Below, one piece after another: positions 48,194 to 59,188 of a stretch of 64,000 nt of DNA. A program made the position numbers and the translations under genes. The notes under the pieces are model-generated. The model was not told the origin of the DNA, searched no databases, and saw only the letters and a list, made by a program, of their open reading frames with translations. Source of the stretch: Vigna angularis. Its lineage: Eukaryota; Streptophyta; Magnoliopsida; Fabales; Fabaceae. The stretch covers positions 34,317,090 through 34,381,089 of the forward strand of contig NC_068974.1 in assembly GCF_016808095.1 (NCBI RefSeq), given 5' to 3'. Positions within the stretch are counted from its first letter, which is position 1, and the number at the start of each line of letters is the position of its first letter.

Positions 48194-48698
48194 AAGTTAG
48201 AGAAAAATTCAGAAAATGTGTTATGTGATGAATGAAGAGGAAGTTGATAAATAAAGTTTCAATGTTGTTATGTTCTTGTTCTCCTCTTCTTTAGTGTTGT
48301 TTTGTTTCCCTGTAAAACCATGTTTCTTCTAGCCAAGCCAAGTTATAACCTGAGAAAGTCCTTTTGATTTAAATCAGAATGTGTAAATTGTTTATGAGAT
48401 GACTTGCAAAAGTTGATGAAGTAGTTGATGACACTCTGAGCGTGAATTAGAGTGTAAACACTTGCAGGTGGAGGTAAACACTGATTGAGCATATTTGTTT
48501 TATTCTTTTTCTGGTTGTCTTATCAATTTGGATTCAAGAACTTTTCAATATAGAAGTTATAACATTTGATCTGAATATTTGGAGGTGTAGGTACAATCCT
48601 TACTTTTGTGACAGAGATTATGTGATGGAATACTAACTGCTTTGTTGGGTTCGTTTTCTTTTGTTTTTGTGTATTTTCATGAGGACACGAAAATATAT
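47465..48698. other. Non-coding spacer of the Athila-like element
   Basis: It has no ORF of note. It is AT/GT-rich, with TTGGTTGTGTGG(A/T)TTGAA repeated three times at about 47500-47580 and a (TA)n tract at 48127-48191. It occupies the place where pol enzymes or an env-like gene would be in a full element. Confidence 0.7.
48127..48191. repeat. (TA)n microsatellite
   Basis: About 32 TA units in the spacer of the Athila-like element. Confidence 0.95.
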
Positions 48699-48712
48699 AA
48701 GTTTGGGGGAGT
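48699..48712 (+). other. Polypurine tract
   Basis: AAGTTTGGGGGAGT ends just before the 3' LTR start (TGATAGG at 48714). This is the usual plus-strand primer form of Athila-type elements. Confidence 0.8.
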
Positions 48713-48713
48713 T

Positions 48714-50171
48714 TGATAGGTGTAAATTTTACTTGTTTTTGTTCCTTAAATTGTTGTGCTTTTGAATAAGTTTAAGTGTTAATTCTCATGAAAAGTATAT
48801 AATTGTTGATTTAAATGTAGTTTTGATTGTTTAAGTGTGTTTTGATGCTTTTGTTTGCTTATTTCAGAGTATAATAAGGAATGGATACTATCACAGACTT
48901 GGAGAGCGTCATGTGCAGTGCCAGAAGGATCAAATCAACATGCCTGGACGCTTCTCGCCAGAAAACGGACGTTCTCCCAGCGAGAGCGGACGTTCGCCCA
49001 GCGAACGGATGCTCGTCACCCAGCGAGAACGTTCGTCCAGCGAACAGTGGACGTTCGTCCAGCGAGTGCACGCCCGTGACCCAAAAGTAGACGCTCGCCT
49101 AGCGAGAGAGCGAACGCTCGCCCAGCGAGAACGCTCGTCCAGCGAGCTTTGGATGTTCGTCCAGCGAAGATGAAAAGTGGACGCTCGCCCAGCGAACTTT
49201 GGATGTTCGTCCAGCGAAGATGAAAAGTAGACGCTCGCCCAGCGATCAATGGACGCTCGCCCAGCGATCAATGGACGCTCGCCCAGCGACGGACGCTCGC
49301 CCAGCGACGGACGCTCGCCCAGCGACGGACGCTCGCCCAGCGACGGACGCTCGCCCAGCGAGCGTACGTTCGTCGCCCAGCGAAAAATCACTTACGGTCC
49401 TTCTCTTTAAAAACGCGATCCAGAGGCAGAAATGGAGAAGTCTGGAGGGGAGGAGACTAGAGGACGCTGCAGAGCTCGTCTTGGGTGCTTCCAAGGTGGA
49501 AAATCACGAATTTCCACCGTCCAATCCATGCTTTATCGCTTCTATGATGTATATGTGTAGCTAGAACTCCATTTCACTGGGGTTGAGAGTACATTTCTAA
49601 AACTCTTTGTAATTTCTATATTAATGCATGATCTTGTATGAATTTTGTGTTCTATCTTTATTATTCATGCCTATGATGAGAATCTGAGCTATTTGAACGG
49701 TTAAATCATTGAGAAATGTATGAGACCGCGGACCTAGGATAGAACTGCTAAAGGATTTCGAGTCCTAGACATAGGAGGAAATTTTTAGTCATCTGTGACA
49801 TTGTGATTAAGGCAAATCTGATAACTGAATTATCTAAGAGATTAGGATTTAGTTTGAATGATTCTGAACGGTCATCTGAGAGATCAGGACTGCATGCGCC
49901 TAGGATGTTGATGCTTAATTTTGAGGAATTGTGTTAGTAGAAAAATTACTTGAGTGATGAACTTGAAAATCAACCCCAGTGAACTTTAATTCATCTGTTT
50001 TTACCACTTTAAATTTCATCTGTATGCAAATCTTACTTGTGTTGTAAAATTAATCGCTAAATTAGTAAACTTTAATCAATCTGTGAATCAAAACAAATCT
50101 CTTGGGAAACGATTTCCGGACTTACCAGTTTATTACTTGAACGATCCGGTGCGTTTGCCGAGGTCTCAACA
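48714..50171 (+). repeat. 3' LTR of the Athila-like element
   Basis: 1458 bases, nearly identical to the 5' LTR. The extra length comes mainly from more GGACGCTCGCCCAGCGAC units in its array (about 48938-49383), where one unit is repeated five times in a row. Confidence 0.93.
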
Positions 50172-51460
50172 AGGGCTGGGTTGGTTAGGATATGTATGGT
50201 CGGGTTGGTCGAGTTGTAGGGTGGTCGGCCTAGGTTGGTCGGGTGTTCCCATCCAAGCTATTGGGACCTCAGTTTCATGGATATAAAGATCTTTTTTTGG
50301 CGAGTTTGATGTCGATCTACGAATTTTTACTCTGATCGAGCTGTTGGTGGTGTTGGTCGAGCTATTTAAGGTGTTGGCTGAGTTGTTTGTAGGTTGGTCG
50401 GGCTATCTGTCCGAGTTGTTATGGACCTTCATTTTGAGGCTCTGAGGATTATTTTTGGGTGGTCTATAGGTCGACTTAGGGGTTTTATACCCTAGTCGGG
50501 CTTCTGGTGGAAGTGGCCGAGTTGTTTCTCGTGGTGACCGAGCTGATATGTGTAAGGTCAAGTTGCCTTTTGTGTGTTTTTGAGTCTTGCATATGTTAAC
50601 TGAGATGTTATGAATGGTTGTCGAGTTATGTACCTTGTATGGGTATGTGTGTTGAGCTGTTTGGATGGTTGTGATGATATATGTATTGTGTCTTCTTATC
50701 GTACTTCGTAAACTCAGATGTGGTTATCTTCATCTATAAGAGATGGTAGAAGAGATGAGGTTTGAGTGTTGCCATTTCATCTTTCGAGATGGTAGAAAGG
50801 GAAGGATGTCTCGATCGTAGGTTTCTAGCTCGTGCTAAGTATAATGTCTGTTGTGAGCACCAACAAGTTTTACTCGTCCTTGAGGAACAAGGGATATAGA
50901 TTCATAGCTGCGGTGGAGGATGACTCGAACTACCCTGTTTTAGTGAATATGTTTTGTATGTCAAAGTATGATAGAATGCACATGCTTTGGAATTGCTTGG
51001 TTGTGGCATGTTTTGTGGGTGACTTATATTTGAGATGACTTTGTTTAATGTGTCATGTTGATGGTGTTATTATGATGACTAATGTTTATTATTCATGTTC
51101 TTTTTTTGGATGGTTATTCTGGTAATTTACCCTTATTGTTTCTGTGTGTTGAAATGATCGTATAACTTGTGTTGTTATACGGGAACAAATGATATTAAAG
51201 ATGTTTCAGTTGATAAGTAGAGTGGCGAGATTCTTGGAAAATTTTATAGTTTATGTTTTTAAACACTTTCAGTTAATTTTGATATATTGATTTTGGATTA
51301 GTATTTGAAAGTTTTCAACATTGGAATAAATTTTCATTTATTTGGTGTTAAATCAATTAAGTTTTTTTATTGCTTCAATTTTTTCGCAAAGGTATTAGAT
51401 TTGTTTTTAATTTTTGCGAATAAGAATGTTTTTATACTTTACAAGTGGCATCCTAAAACA

Positions 51461-52158
51461 AGGTGGTACAAGAGGTTTGGTGTGAAAGAAAACCAATGGT
51501 AAATAATCTAAAAGAGGAGTGAAAGAAAGGTCTACAGATTGCCTTGAATGGCCTGAAGCAGGCATCGAGAGCCTAAAACAAGGTGATTGATGCTTTTATG
51601 CTGAGACATAATTTGAAGAAATGTCCAGTGAAACATGGAGTAATGAAGCATGGAGTATATGTGAAACTCCAAGATGAAGCCAATTTACTTTTGATGTGTA
51701 TATAGGTGGATGACTTGCTTATTATAAGAAGAAACATCATCGAAATTGGAAAATTCTAGGATTTTTTTATGGTTGAGTTTTTAGATGACAGACCATGGTA
51801 GGTTAAGGTATTTTCTTAAGATGGAATTTGTTGAGATAGAGAAGAGAATGATATTTCACAAATGAAGTATGATGCAAAGATTTTAAAGAAGTTTAAAATT
51901 GAAAATTATAAGGCAGTGATTATAGTTGAGACAAAAATTGTTGCAAAAGAAAGGGATGAAGAAGAGGTTGATGGCGTGATTTTCAAACAAATGGTTAGAT
52001 ATCTTAAATATCAAAGCAATAACATACCTAACATTTGTTTCTTAATGGATGTACTTAGTATATTTATGCATCAACCAAAGAAGAAACATGTGTTGGTTGC
52101 AAAGGGAGTGTTGAGTTATATAAAGGGGCTTCATTCCTCACAATTCAACCTCGTTTAG
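51461..52158 (+). mobile_element. Decayed Ty1/copia element, right part (reverse transcriptase)
   Basis: It resumes integrase at GAGGTTTGGTGTGAAAGAAA (EVWCERKP). It then runs, with stops and frameshifts, into reverse-transcriptase remnants: VYRL...GLKQASRA-NK-IDAF, KCPVKHGVMKHGVYVKL, and the catalytic YVDD box as stop-VDDLLI (Tyr codon mutated). The final open piece (51862-52158) ends with KKHVLVAKGVLSYIKG. About 1 kb of normal copia sequence between integrase and RT is missing. The 3' LTR is not seen because another repeat replaces it at about 52.15 kb. Confidence 0.8.
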
Positions 52159-53050
52159 CCTCAACCATTCAGCTTGATCATTCAACCTCAACAAATCAAC
52201 CTTGACCTCTCAGCCTCGTTATTTGAGAGGACTTCATTCTTGAAAGCTCGGTCTTGCCCTGTTGGCCTCACATTCTTGGCGTACCGAGGCGATCAATTGG
52301 TCAGTTTAAGGAAGAGTTCACCTAAGTGAATTCTTGTTGATTGAACATTGAGACAGTCAAGGAAGAGTTCTAAAAAGAACCTTTATCGTCTCACAAGCGA
52401 TCGTTTAAGGAATAATTATGTAAAGAACTCTTGTCGAACCGCTCACCTTAAAAACGGTTGAAGCCCAACTAATCCATGTACAGCAAAGCACATGATTAAT
52501 GGTTAAGGATGAGTTCCAACTAAGGAACCCCTCTCGATCGGGTTATAACTTTCGGCATATGTAAGCGTTAAGTACCAAAAACAGTCAAATCCAAACCCCT
52601 ATGCAAATTATTTAATGTTTGGACTTGGGAGGCATGTGTACTATATGTCGTCGAGTCAAACCTAGATGACCAACCATCAACTAAACGGTCTAACTATAAG
52701 ACCGATCACACCATTGGCCAACTACTCTAGGCCGACCACATTTGGCATACTACTATAGATCGACCTCTCTTTGTTGTTCTCTCTAGGCCGACCTCCTTTG
52801 GTCGACTACTATAGACCGACCTCTCTAGACTGACCTCTCTAGGTCGACCTCCCTTAGCCAACCACTCAGACCTGCCACTTTTAGTCGTTAATCCTTTGGC
52901 CGACCTCTTGGACATATCACTCATGATCGACCATACTAATTGAACAATGTGATCGACCTATTACAAAATGATCAACTTAACATAATGGTAATTATGAATC
53001 AACTTGTTAATGCTGATTAAAGTATGCTTGGATCGTGATTAGGTTAACAA
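52156..53050. repeat. Unclassified LTR-like repeat with CGACCTC array
   Basis: After copia similarity stops, the sequence turns GC-richer with recurring words: CAACCTC/CCTCAACC (52150-52230), AAGGAAGAGTTC and AAAGAACTC, and then a tandem array of (A/G)GGCCGACCTC / AGACCGACCTCTCT at about 52710-52920. It resembles legume LTR sequence in style but no termini could be fixed. Confidence 0.45.
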
Positions 53051-55344
53051 AAAGGTAAAAACACATGTAAACTACCATAAAGGTTGACTTTCAGACACAC
53101 AAACATTAAACATGCAACGCATGCATCACTACATTAATAATATATTGATGAGTCATTTACTAACTTTTACATACCTTATGCAGGAACTATTCAAGCACTC
53201 TAAACACATAAGAAACTCTTACCAAACAAAATTTAAACTTTGGACAACACGTCGAAGAATAAACAGTTGACTTTAACCCCACACGCCAAACAAAATTAAA
53301 TATTTTTTTAGTATTTAAAACACAAAAATTATATATATATAACTATTATTTTGAACCAACGGATAACCTCTTTCTTTATATATCATGGTTATTTTAATAT
53401 ATTATCCATATCAATCATGATTATTTGATTTATTTAATTCTTGTTATCTTTGAAAGTATAAATGTTTCAATAATAACATCTAGAATTATGCTATAATAAA
53501 TATATTCAAGTTTAAAAGATAAATTTACAAATAGAAATATATCCTAACATTTTCAATGGTTGAATTAAAAAAAACTATTAACCTACCAATTTTCAACATT
53601 TTATATAATGAATCAATAAAGGTTGAAAACCAAGGTTCAACTTCTCATTAAAAGAGAAATTCACATTTAGAATTTGACTGTGTTTAAAACAAGAATGTCT
53701 TTGAAGAGAAAACACTTAAGAAGAAAACAGAAAAAAATGTATATATATTATATTCAAAAACATTAAATTCAACCCCAATTTGGAAGGTGTGTATACATAA
53801 TAACGCTAGTTTTTTTCTTTCAAATTTTCACAGTTAATTATAGTTTTCAATTCATTGAATTGTTTCCTTTCAGCGAGAAATTTACAAATTTGCAACACAA
53901 CAATTAACTTTTAAATTAAATAATTGTGCAAAAATAATTAATACAACAGGTCAAATACAAATAGTTGAGTCTGTGTCTTGTTATCAACCTGTTCTGTAAT
54001 AAAAAAAAGACAGAGCTTCTTTGTTCTTGCTCATTTCAATTTTCTCTTCTGTACCAACTCTTCACAGGTATGTTTCCTCTTTCATGCATTCCTTAGTCTT
54101 TTCTTTGCTTTTATAAACATCGTCATAGATTTTTCCTTAATCTATGGAAAAAAAATTGATTGAAATTAATAACCTTATTCTAACAAAAAAATTTCGTACA
54201 TAGGAATTCATATTCCACCTATATATCAATGAACTTTTCAAAAAAATTAACTCAACTCACTTGGTAAAAACTAATGTTAACAGTTATTTGTAACTTCTTA
54301 GGATTTCACTTCCATCTTAATATCTTTTACTGTTTTTTTTATGTAAGATGAATTGACAGTTTTCATAAATGTTATTTCTTTTCTGTTTTTATTTTCACAT
54401 TGTTCATAAGTAGCTAAAGAAACATGTGGGCAAGGATTACTAAAAATATCTTTTTTTTTCATCAATTTGGAAGAATAACAGGGTTTAATTATTTATTTGG
54501 CTGTGTGGAAGTAATTTAGCACATTAAAAATATTGCTTGAGATTTTATTTTGCGTAATTCAAGTAAAATCTTGAATTTGAATTTTATGAATTAGATGAAA
54601 AAGGAAACCCTATTACAACTATTGTTAAACTAAATTTTGTGATAGAGATTAATCATTAGTAAAACTAATAAATATTTTACATGTACAACAAATAATCTTA
54701 AAACATTATATTTAGGTTATTATTTATTTATTTATTTATTTTGATTTATGCAATTACCTTGGAAGTTTATTAAGTTTTCAATGTGATTTTGGGAGACTTT
54801 TACTGGAAGTTTATTAAGTTTTCAATGTGATTTTTTTCTTTTAATTATATGTTTTTGTTTTTATTTTATTTTGTGATATATGGATTAGAAAACACCAAAT
54901 GTTCTTATATTTATATTACTCATTCTTTTTTTTTTCTGATAAAAAAAAAGTATTATAATTAATTTTTACTTTTTTTTTTCTATCACATCACAATGCCTAT
55001 AAAATCACTTTGTTCGTTTATGTTCGTATATATTTTTTCTTTTCTATTTGTTTTGTCTATCAACCTAGTACACCTCTGAATATTGTCAAATAGATTGGAA
55101 AAGAGAACAAAAACTATAGGTTTATAGGATATAGAAAATAGATATAAAACAAAAACAAGTATTTAATAAGTATATATAAAATAAAAATATATGTTTTAAA
55201 ATAAATCTGTATTTGAAAACGAATTAATTGCATGTTTATCCTGAACTATTAACAATCACTATAGTTTCATTATAGAAATCTCATACTAGTTGTTTATGAC
55301 AAGTTTCTTATAATAAGATAGTTTGACTTTTGTCAAGGGAGAAA
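53051..55344. other. AT-rich upstream region of the F-box/LRR gene
   Basis: It is mostly AT-rich without features. A leader exon is plausible near 53970-54067: a C/T-rich stretch ends TTCACAG|GTATGT at 54068. An acceptor-like TTTTGTCAAG lies just before the ATG, implying a ~1.27 kb intron in the 5' UTR. A 31-base direct repeat (TGGAAGTTTATTAAGTTTTC...) occurs at about 54762 and 54805. Confidence 0.45.
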
Positions 55345-57083
55345 ATGGCTCAGGGGAAGATAATTGCACAAGAAGTAAGGAAAATGGTGACATGGAACAG
55401 AATTGAGAAGAGGGACATCATAAGTACCATGCCAAATGAGATCCTTGCAAATGTTCTGTCTCGGTTGACATTGAAAGAAGCTGCTAGAACTAGCGTGTTG
55501 TCAACTACATGGAGATATCAATGGACCTATTTCTCTGGGGACTTGGACTTTGATAATTCTCTCAGGACTCTTCTCTTGCGCCATGAGCCTGTTGGACTTT
55601 TGACCAAGTGCAAAGTTTTTATTCGTGAGTGGGAGAGCTTCATGAGCCGTTTGCAACATGTGATGAAATCGCTGAAATGCCACTCCATGCATGGACTCAG
55701 AATCTGCATGGATTTGGGCAACCCTTGGAAGGTGACTGAGTGGATGAAGTTTGCTGCAGAGAAGAATGTTGAAACCTTGGACCTGGACTTTTCATACAAT
55801 TTCATGGAACCATTCATTGAAATAAGTGAGAACATTCGAAATGTGTTGTCAAAGAGTTTTGAAATGAGGGCACTGAGAGTCCTGCGTTTGGCTTCTGTGG
55901 ACGTGAGTGCTGAGATCATTGAGAGTTTTCTAGCATCTTGTCCAGTGCTTGAAACATTATGTGTCAGAGGATCAAAAACCGTTGAGAGCTTGAAAGTTAA
56001 GGGTCAAGGACTGAGGTTGAAGCATTTGGAATTGGTTGAATGCCATATTTTGCATCTTGATATCTGTGCTGAAAATCTCATGACATTTACGTACACTGGA
56101 GATTATGGAAATTTTAACTTTGAAAATGTTCCAAACCTTGTGGAAGCCTCCTTTGGAGGAAAATGTTGTAATTACCTGCTATCGAACATGCAAGATGTTG
56201 AACTTTATGCAGTACTTTCGCAGGTTCAAGTTCTGAAATTGGAACTGTTTATACTTTATGGGGTCAGTGATTATAGCATTTTTACTTTCTTTCCTTTGAT
56301 GAGTCATTTTCTTTTATGTTTCATGACATGATCCACTTTCAGGGAGTTCTTGAAAATCTTCCTGTGTTAAGTAATGTGAAGAACCTGGAACTACGAATTC
56401 GTCACAGGTGTGGAGGGGAACTTAGTCGTACTGTTTCATTACTGAGTGCATTCCCTTCAATAGCTGTGCTTAAGATTAAGGTAAAGAGTGACAAAATATC
56501 TCTCAATAAGTACCATTTATTTATGTGCTGTTGTCCATGTCACAAAATTACAACTCACACAGACACATTCTGAGGTTTGAATTAAAAACGCAGCATTTTC
56601 ACAACCTTAACTAAACAATTCCAAATTTAAATCAAAGAGCGTATATTAAACAAACATGCAAGATCTACAACATGTTCATCCAACATGTTATTGTAGCATC
56701 TATGTGAATGCTGATCTCAGATGTTGATGTCAATCACAGTTAAATATGTGTTTGTTTCTGTGATTTGGCAGTTCATGAGGACCACTATCTGGGAATTGGA
56801 TGAGGGGTGGAAGGCCAATCTGAAGCATGAGTATCCAAACCTGAGGGAGCTGGAAGTGTCTGGGTACAGAAGAGACTCCTGTCAAATTGAGTTGCTGATC
56901 AGCATATTTAAAAAGGCACCAAATCTCAACAGGATTGTTGTGGATCCCTTGGCTTCAATGCATGTGCAAAGATCACCTGATGTCAAGGCCAGCATTAGAG
57001 AAACGCAACGTGATATGACCATATGGTATGTTGATGCTCTCAAACCTTATGTGTCTCCTTCAACTCAGTTGATTGTCCTCTAA
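55345..57083 (+). CDS. F-box/LRR (FBD-type) protein, candidate SCF adaptor
   Basis: Three exons: 55345-56262, 56343-56480 and 56772-57083, encoding 455 residues; introns are GT-AG in phase 0. An F-box occupies about residues 24-66 (RDIISTMPNEILANVLSRLTLKEAARTSVLS), the Skp1-binding part of SCF ubiquitin ligases. Leucine-rich repeats follow (LRVLRLASVDV...CPVLETLCVRG, LRLKHLELVECHILHLDI). The end (LRELEVSGYRRDSCQIELLISIFKKAPNLNRIVVDP) is FBD-like. This is the large plant F-box/FBD/LRR family, which turns over fast, so the target cannot be guessed. The first ATG of the frame is used; a TTG-started extension upstream is not a plant start. It is the only intact host gene on the + strand besides the AGP gene and is not part of the conserved trio. 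Confidence 0.9.
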
Positions 57084-59188
57084 TACCAAAAGAGGTTACC
57101 AATGGAATGGAGGAGGCTTCTTTGGAGGTTTATGGTGCTATGTCAGTTCAAAATTTTCTGCAGACTGTTTTCTTGCTGCTCTTGTCAAGCATTTTGCATG
57201 AACTAAGAGTGGTACTTTTCGGGCTTTCTAACTCTTGAGACTCTTCAAACTCAACTTGATAGAATAATTTGACTCCATTCCATGTTTGTTCTTCTACATT
57301 TTAAAATATCTGCAGGAGCTGATATTTCCTTCTTTCTGAGCATGATTTGAACTTCGACTAGTTTTGGTTGCCGTGCATCATATAGATATGTTACATGGTT
57401 AACAATTTTATTTTTATTGAAATCCCCTCCTCTGTGCTGCCAGAGTTGTACCAGACACAATTTTTTTGGGGAGTTAAACTGTTAATGAAGCCTAGTTTTC
57501 AACTAACAACATGCTTTTTAAGAACTGAAGTAATGGTGATTTTATCCGATGGAAAATATTGGTTGAGTCTATGATACGCATGTGACTTTCTTTTGGAAAA
57601 AATCTCCAACTTGAAAAGAAACAAACAACAAAAGAAATGGCCACTAAGCAGTAGCAGTGGTTCTACTCCATCAAGCAAAAAAGAATATATTTTGAACATG
57701 CTATTGTGAATTTCCTGAATTTGGATTCTTTGAATTCTTCTTCTGATATGCTTTTAAAATATACTTATGGACACTGATTTTGATGTTTCAAAATATATTA
57801 AAAAAGATTTTAATATACCAACATCATTCAGTGTATTTTTAATGTTTAATAGAGCAACACTAAAAAAAACCCAGCAGAAAATCTAGACTCTGAATTTTCT
57901 TCAGGCGTTTTCTTTGAAACTACGTGACGTTTTACATTGTGTTTAGATGAAAAGGCAAAAGGAAATGAATCAGAATTTCAAGCCGTTTTAAAAACATACA
58001 GCAGGTTAAAGAACCATGTAAATACAAGAATTAAGCATTTAAAACAGTTAAGTTAAACTTGTGAAAAAAAATATTTATTCTCCTTCAGAATTGTTTTTCA
58101 TTTGAAGTCCTAGAAAATTGAAAGATTGTTATCCAATCCCCTTTCACCTAATTGGTAGATAGAAATATAATTCTAGTTTCTAAGGAATATAAGCACCGAC
58201 ATGTAGTACAAAAGGATTCCAAAATCACTTGTTGGGAACACACACCAATGTATTCCCAACAACATGGCTAACATAATTAGCTAAGGTCAAGGTAGTAAAA
58301 ATAGGAAAAGGATGAGCACAAAACAGGTACACATCAAACCGATAATCACGCACTGTGATCCCAAATAGTGAATATAATATAATTATGAGATATTTATAAA
58401 AACTTTTCCCTTTTATGAGGGAACAAGAGGGTATATTTTTTACAGCTCGGCCCAAGCATGAGTGAACTATAAATTATTATAACTCAATGAATAGTGGCCA
58501 TTGCACTGAACCTTCTGCCATGAATTTTAATTTAGTTAATCAAGGTAATAAAGGATGGTCCCAGTCTCCCACTTAAACCTGCTTATTAATGAGGAGAATC
58601 ATTTCTAGTTCAAGTTGTATAACTAAACAGATAAAGGAAGATGAAAACAGTGCCTCAATGAAGGAAATACAGCTGGAACTGTCGACAATGCGTAAAATGA
58701 AATCATAGAACTGAGGGGACCTCATTTTCTTTTGGCGGCTATCTAATATTATTGACCTAATATGAGATGCAGTCTTCATCAGAAAAATCAGTTCCACAAC
58801 CCATGGAAGCTTAGTTTCAGACTCTAGAGTACCTCCTTCAAACACTGTTCCACTGAGCATACACACAGGACATAAATTTGGAGAGATATAACAATACACT
58901 AAAGCAAAGAATGAGCATTGAAGTATTAAAAAATAAAACTATGATTTATTGGTTTACATAGTTGGATAAGAAAAGGATACCAGAACATATCTGTGTAAGC
59001 CTACTAAGTAATGTTGAAAGCAAATAAAAATTGTGGATCATGAAAGGGAGAAACGCATCCAAATTTTAAGATGTCAAAAGTAGAAACCCCAATTCTCAGA
59101 CAATTAGCTTAGTAAATGAGATGAATGAACTAGGAAGCACCCCTCAAAGCTAAGTCAGATTGTAGATACCAGCAAATCTTGTGTCGAG
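57084..59188. other. Intergenic between convergent F-box genes
   Basis: The left ~400 bases are the probable 3' UTR of the F-box/LRR gene and the right few hundred the 3' UTR of the kelch gene. The two genes converge here. The minus-strand ORF 58899-58573 has no motif I recognise. Confidence 0.5.

Larger units (their letters stand above)
43381..50171 (+). mobile_element. Young Athila-like LTR retrotransposon with gag-protease only
   Basis: It has LTRs at 43381-44780 and 48714-50171, a tRNA-Asp-type primer site, a gag ORF, a protease ORF, a non-coding spacer and a polypurine tract. Reverse transcriptase, RNase H and integrase are absent: the 1.3 kb after the protease has no ORF. The element is therefore non-autonomous and would depend on a relative's enzymes, as in the plant TR-GAG class. 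LTRs start TGATAGG and end TCTCAACA, and differ by about fifteen single bases by eye plus repeat-number changes, so insertion is recent. Flanks (TCGGG left, AGGGC right) do not give a perfect 5-bp duplication. Confidence 0.9.
39440..51460 (+). mobile_element. Long gypsy-type LTR (apparently solo) split by two later insertions
   Basis: It starts TGTAAGACTCGGG and ends GGCATCCTAAAACA, inserted inside the copia integrase. The left flank ends GAAAAGG and the right flank starts AGGTGG, consistent with an eroded 5-bp target duplication. Removing the MULE (40438-42767) and the Athila-like element (43381-50171) leaves about 2.9 kb of LTR-like sequence with no coding region, close in size and in first bases to the 26.3 kb solo LTR read on its sense strand. 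The 50.2-50.6 kb part repeats GGTTGGTCGGG/GGTCGAGTTG words. Removing the whole block restores continuity of the integrase reading, which fixes both edges. The assignment to a solo LTR is inference. Confidence 0.7.

Noticed and set aside
55330..55344. F-box/LRR protein extended upstream to 55330
   Set aside because: The extension begins with TTG, which is not a normal plant start; ATG at 55345 is used.
58573..58899. Minus-strand ORF of 108 codons between the two F-box genes
   Set aside because: No recognisable domain or splice partners; it could be UTR or a remnant, but nothing supports a gene.
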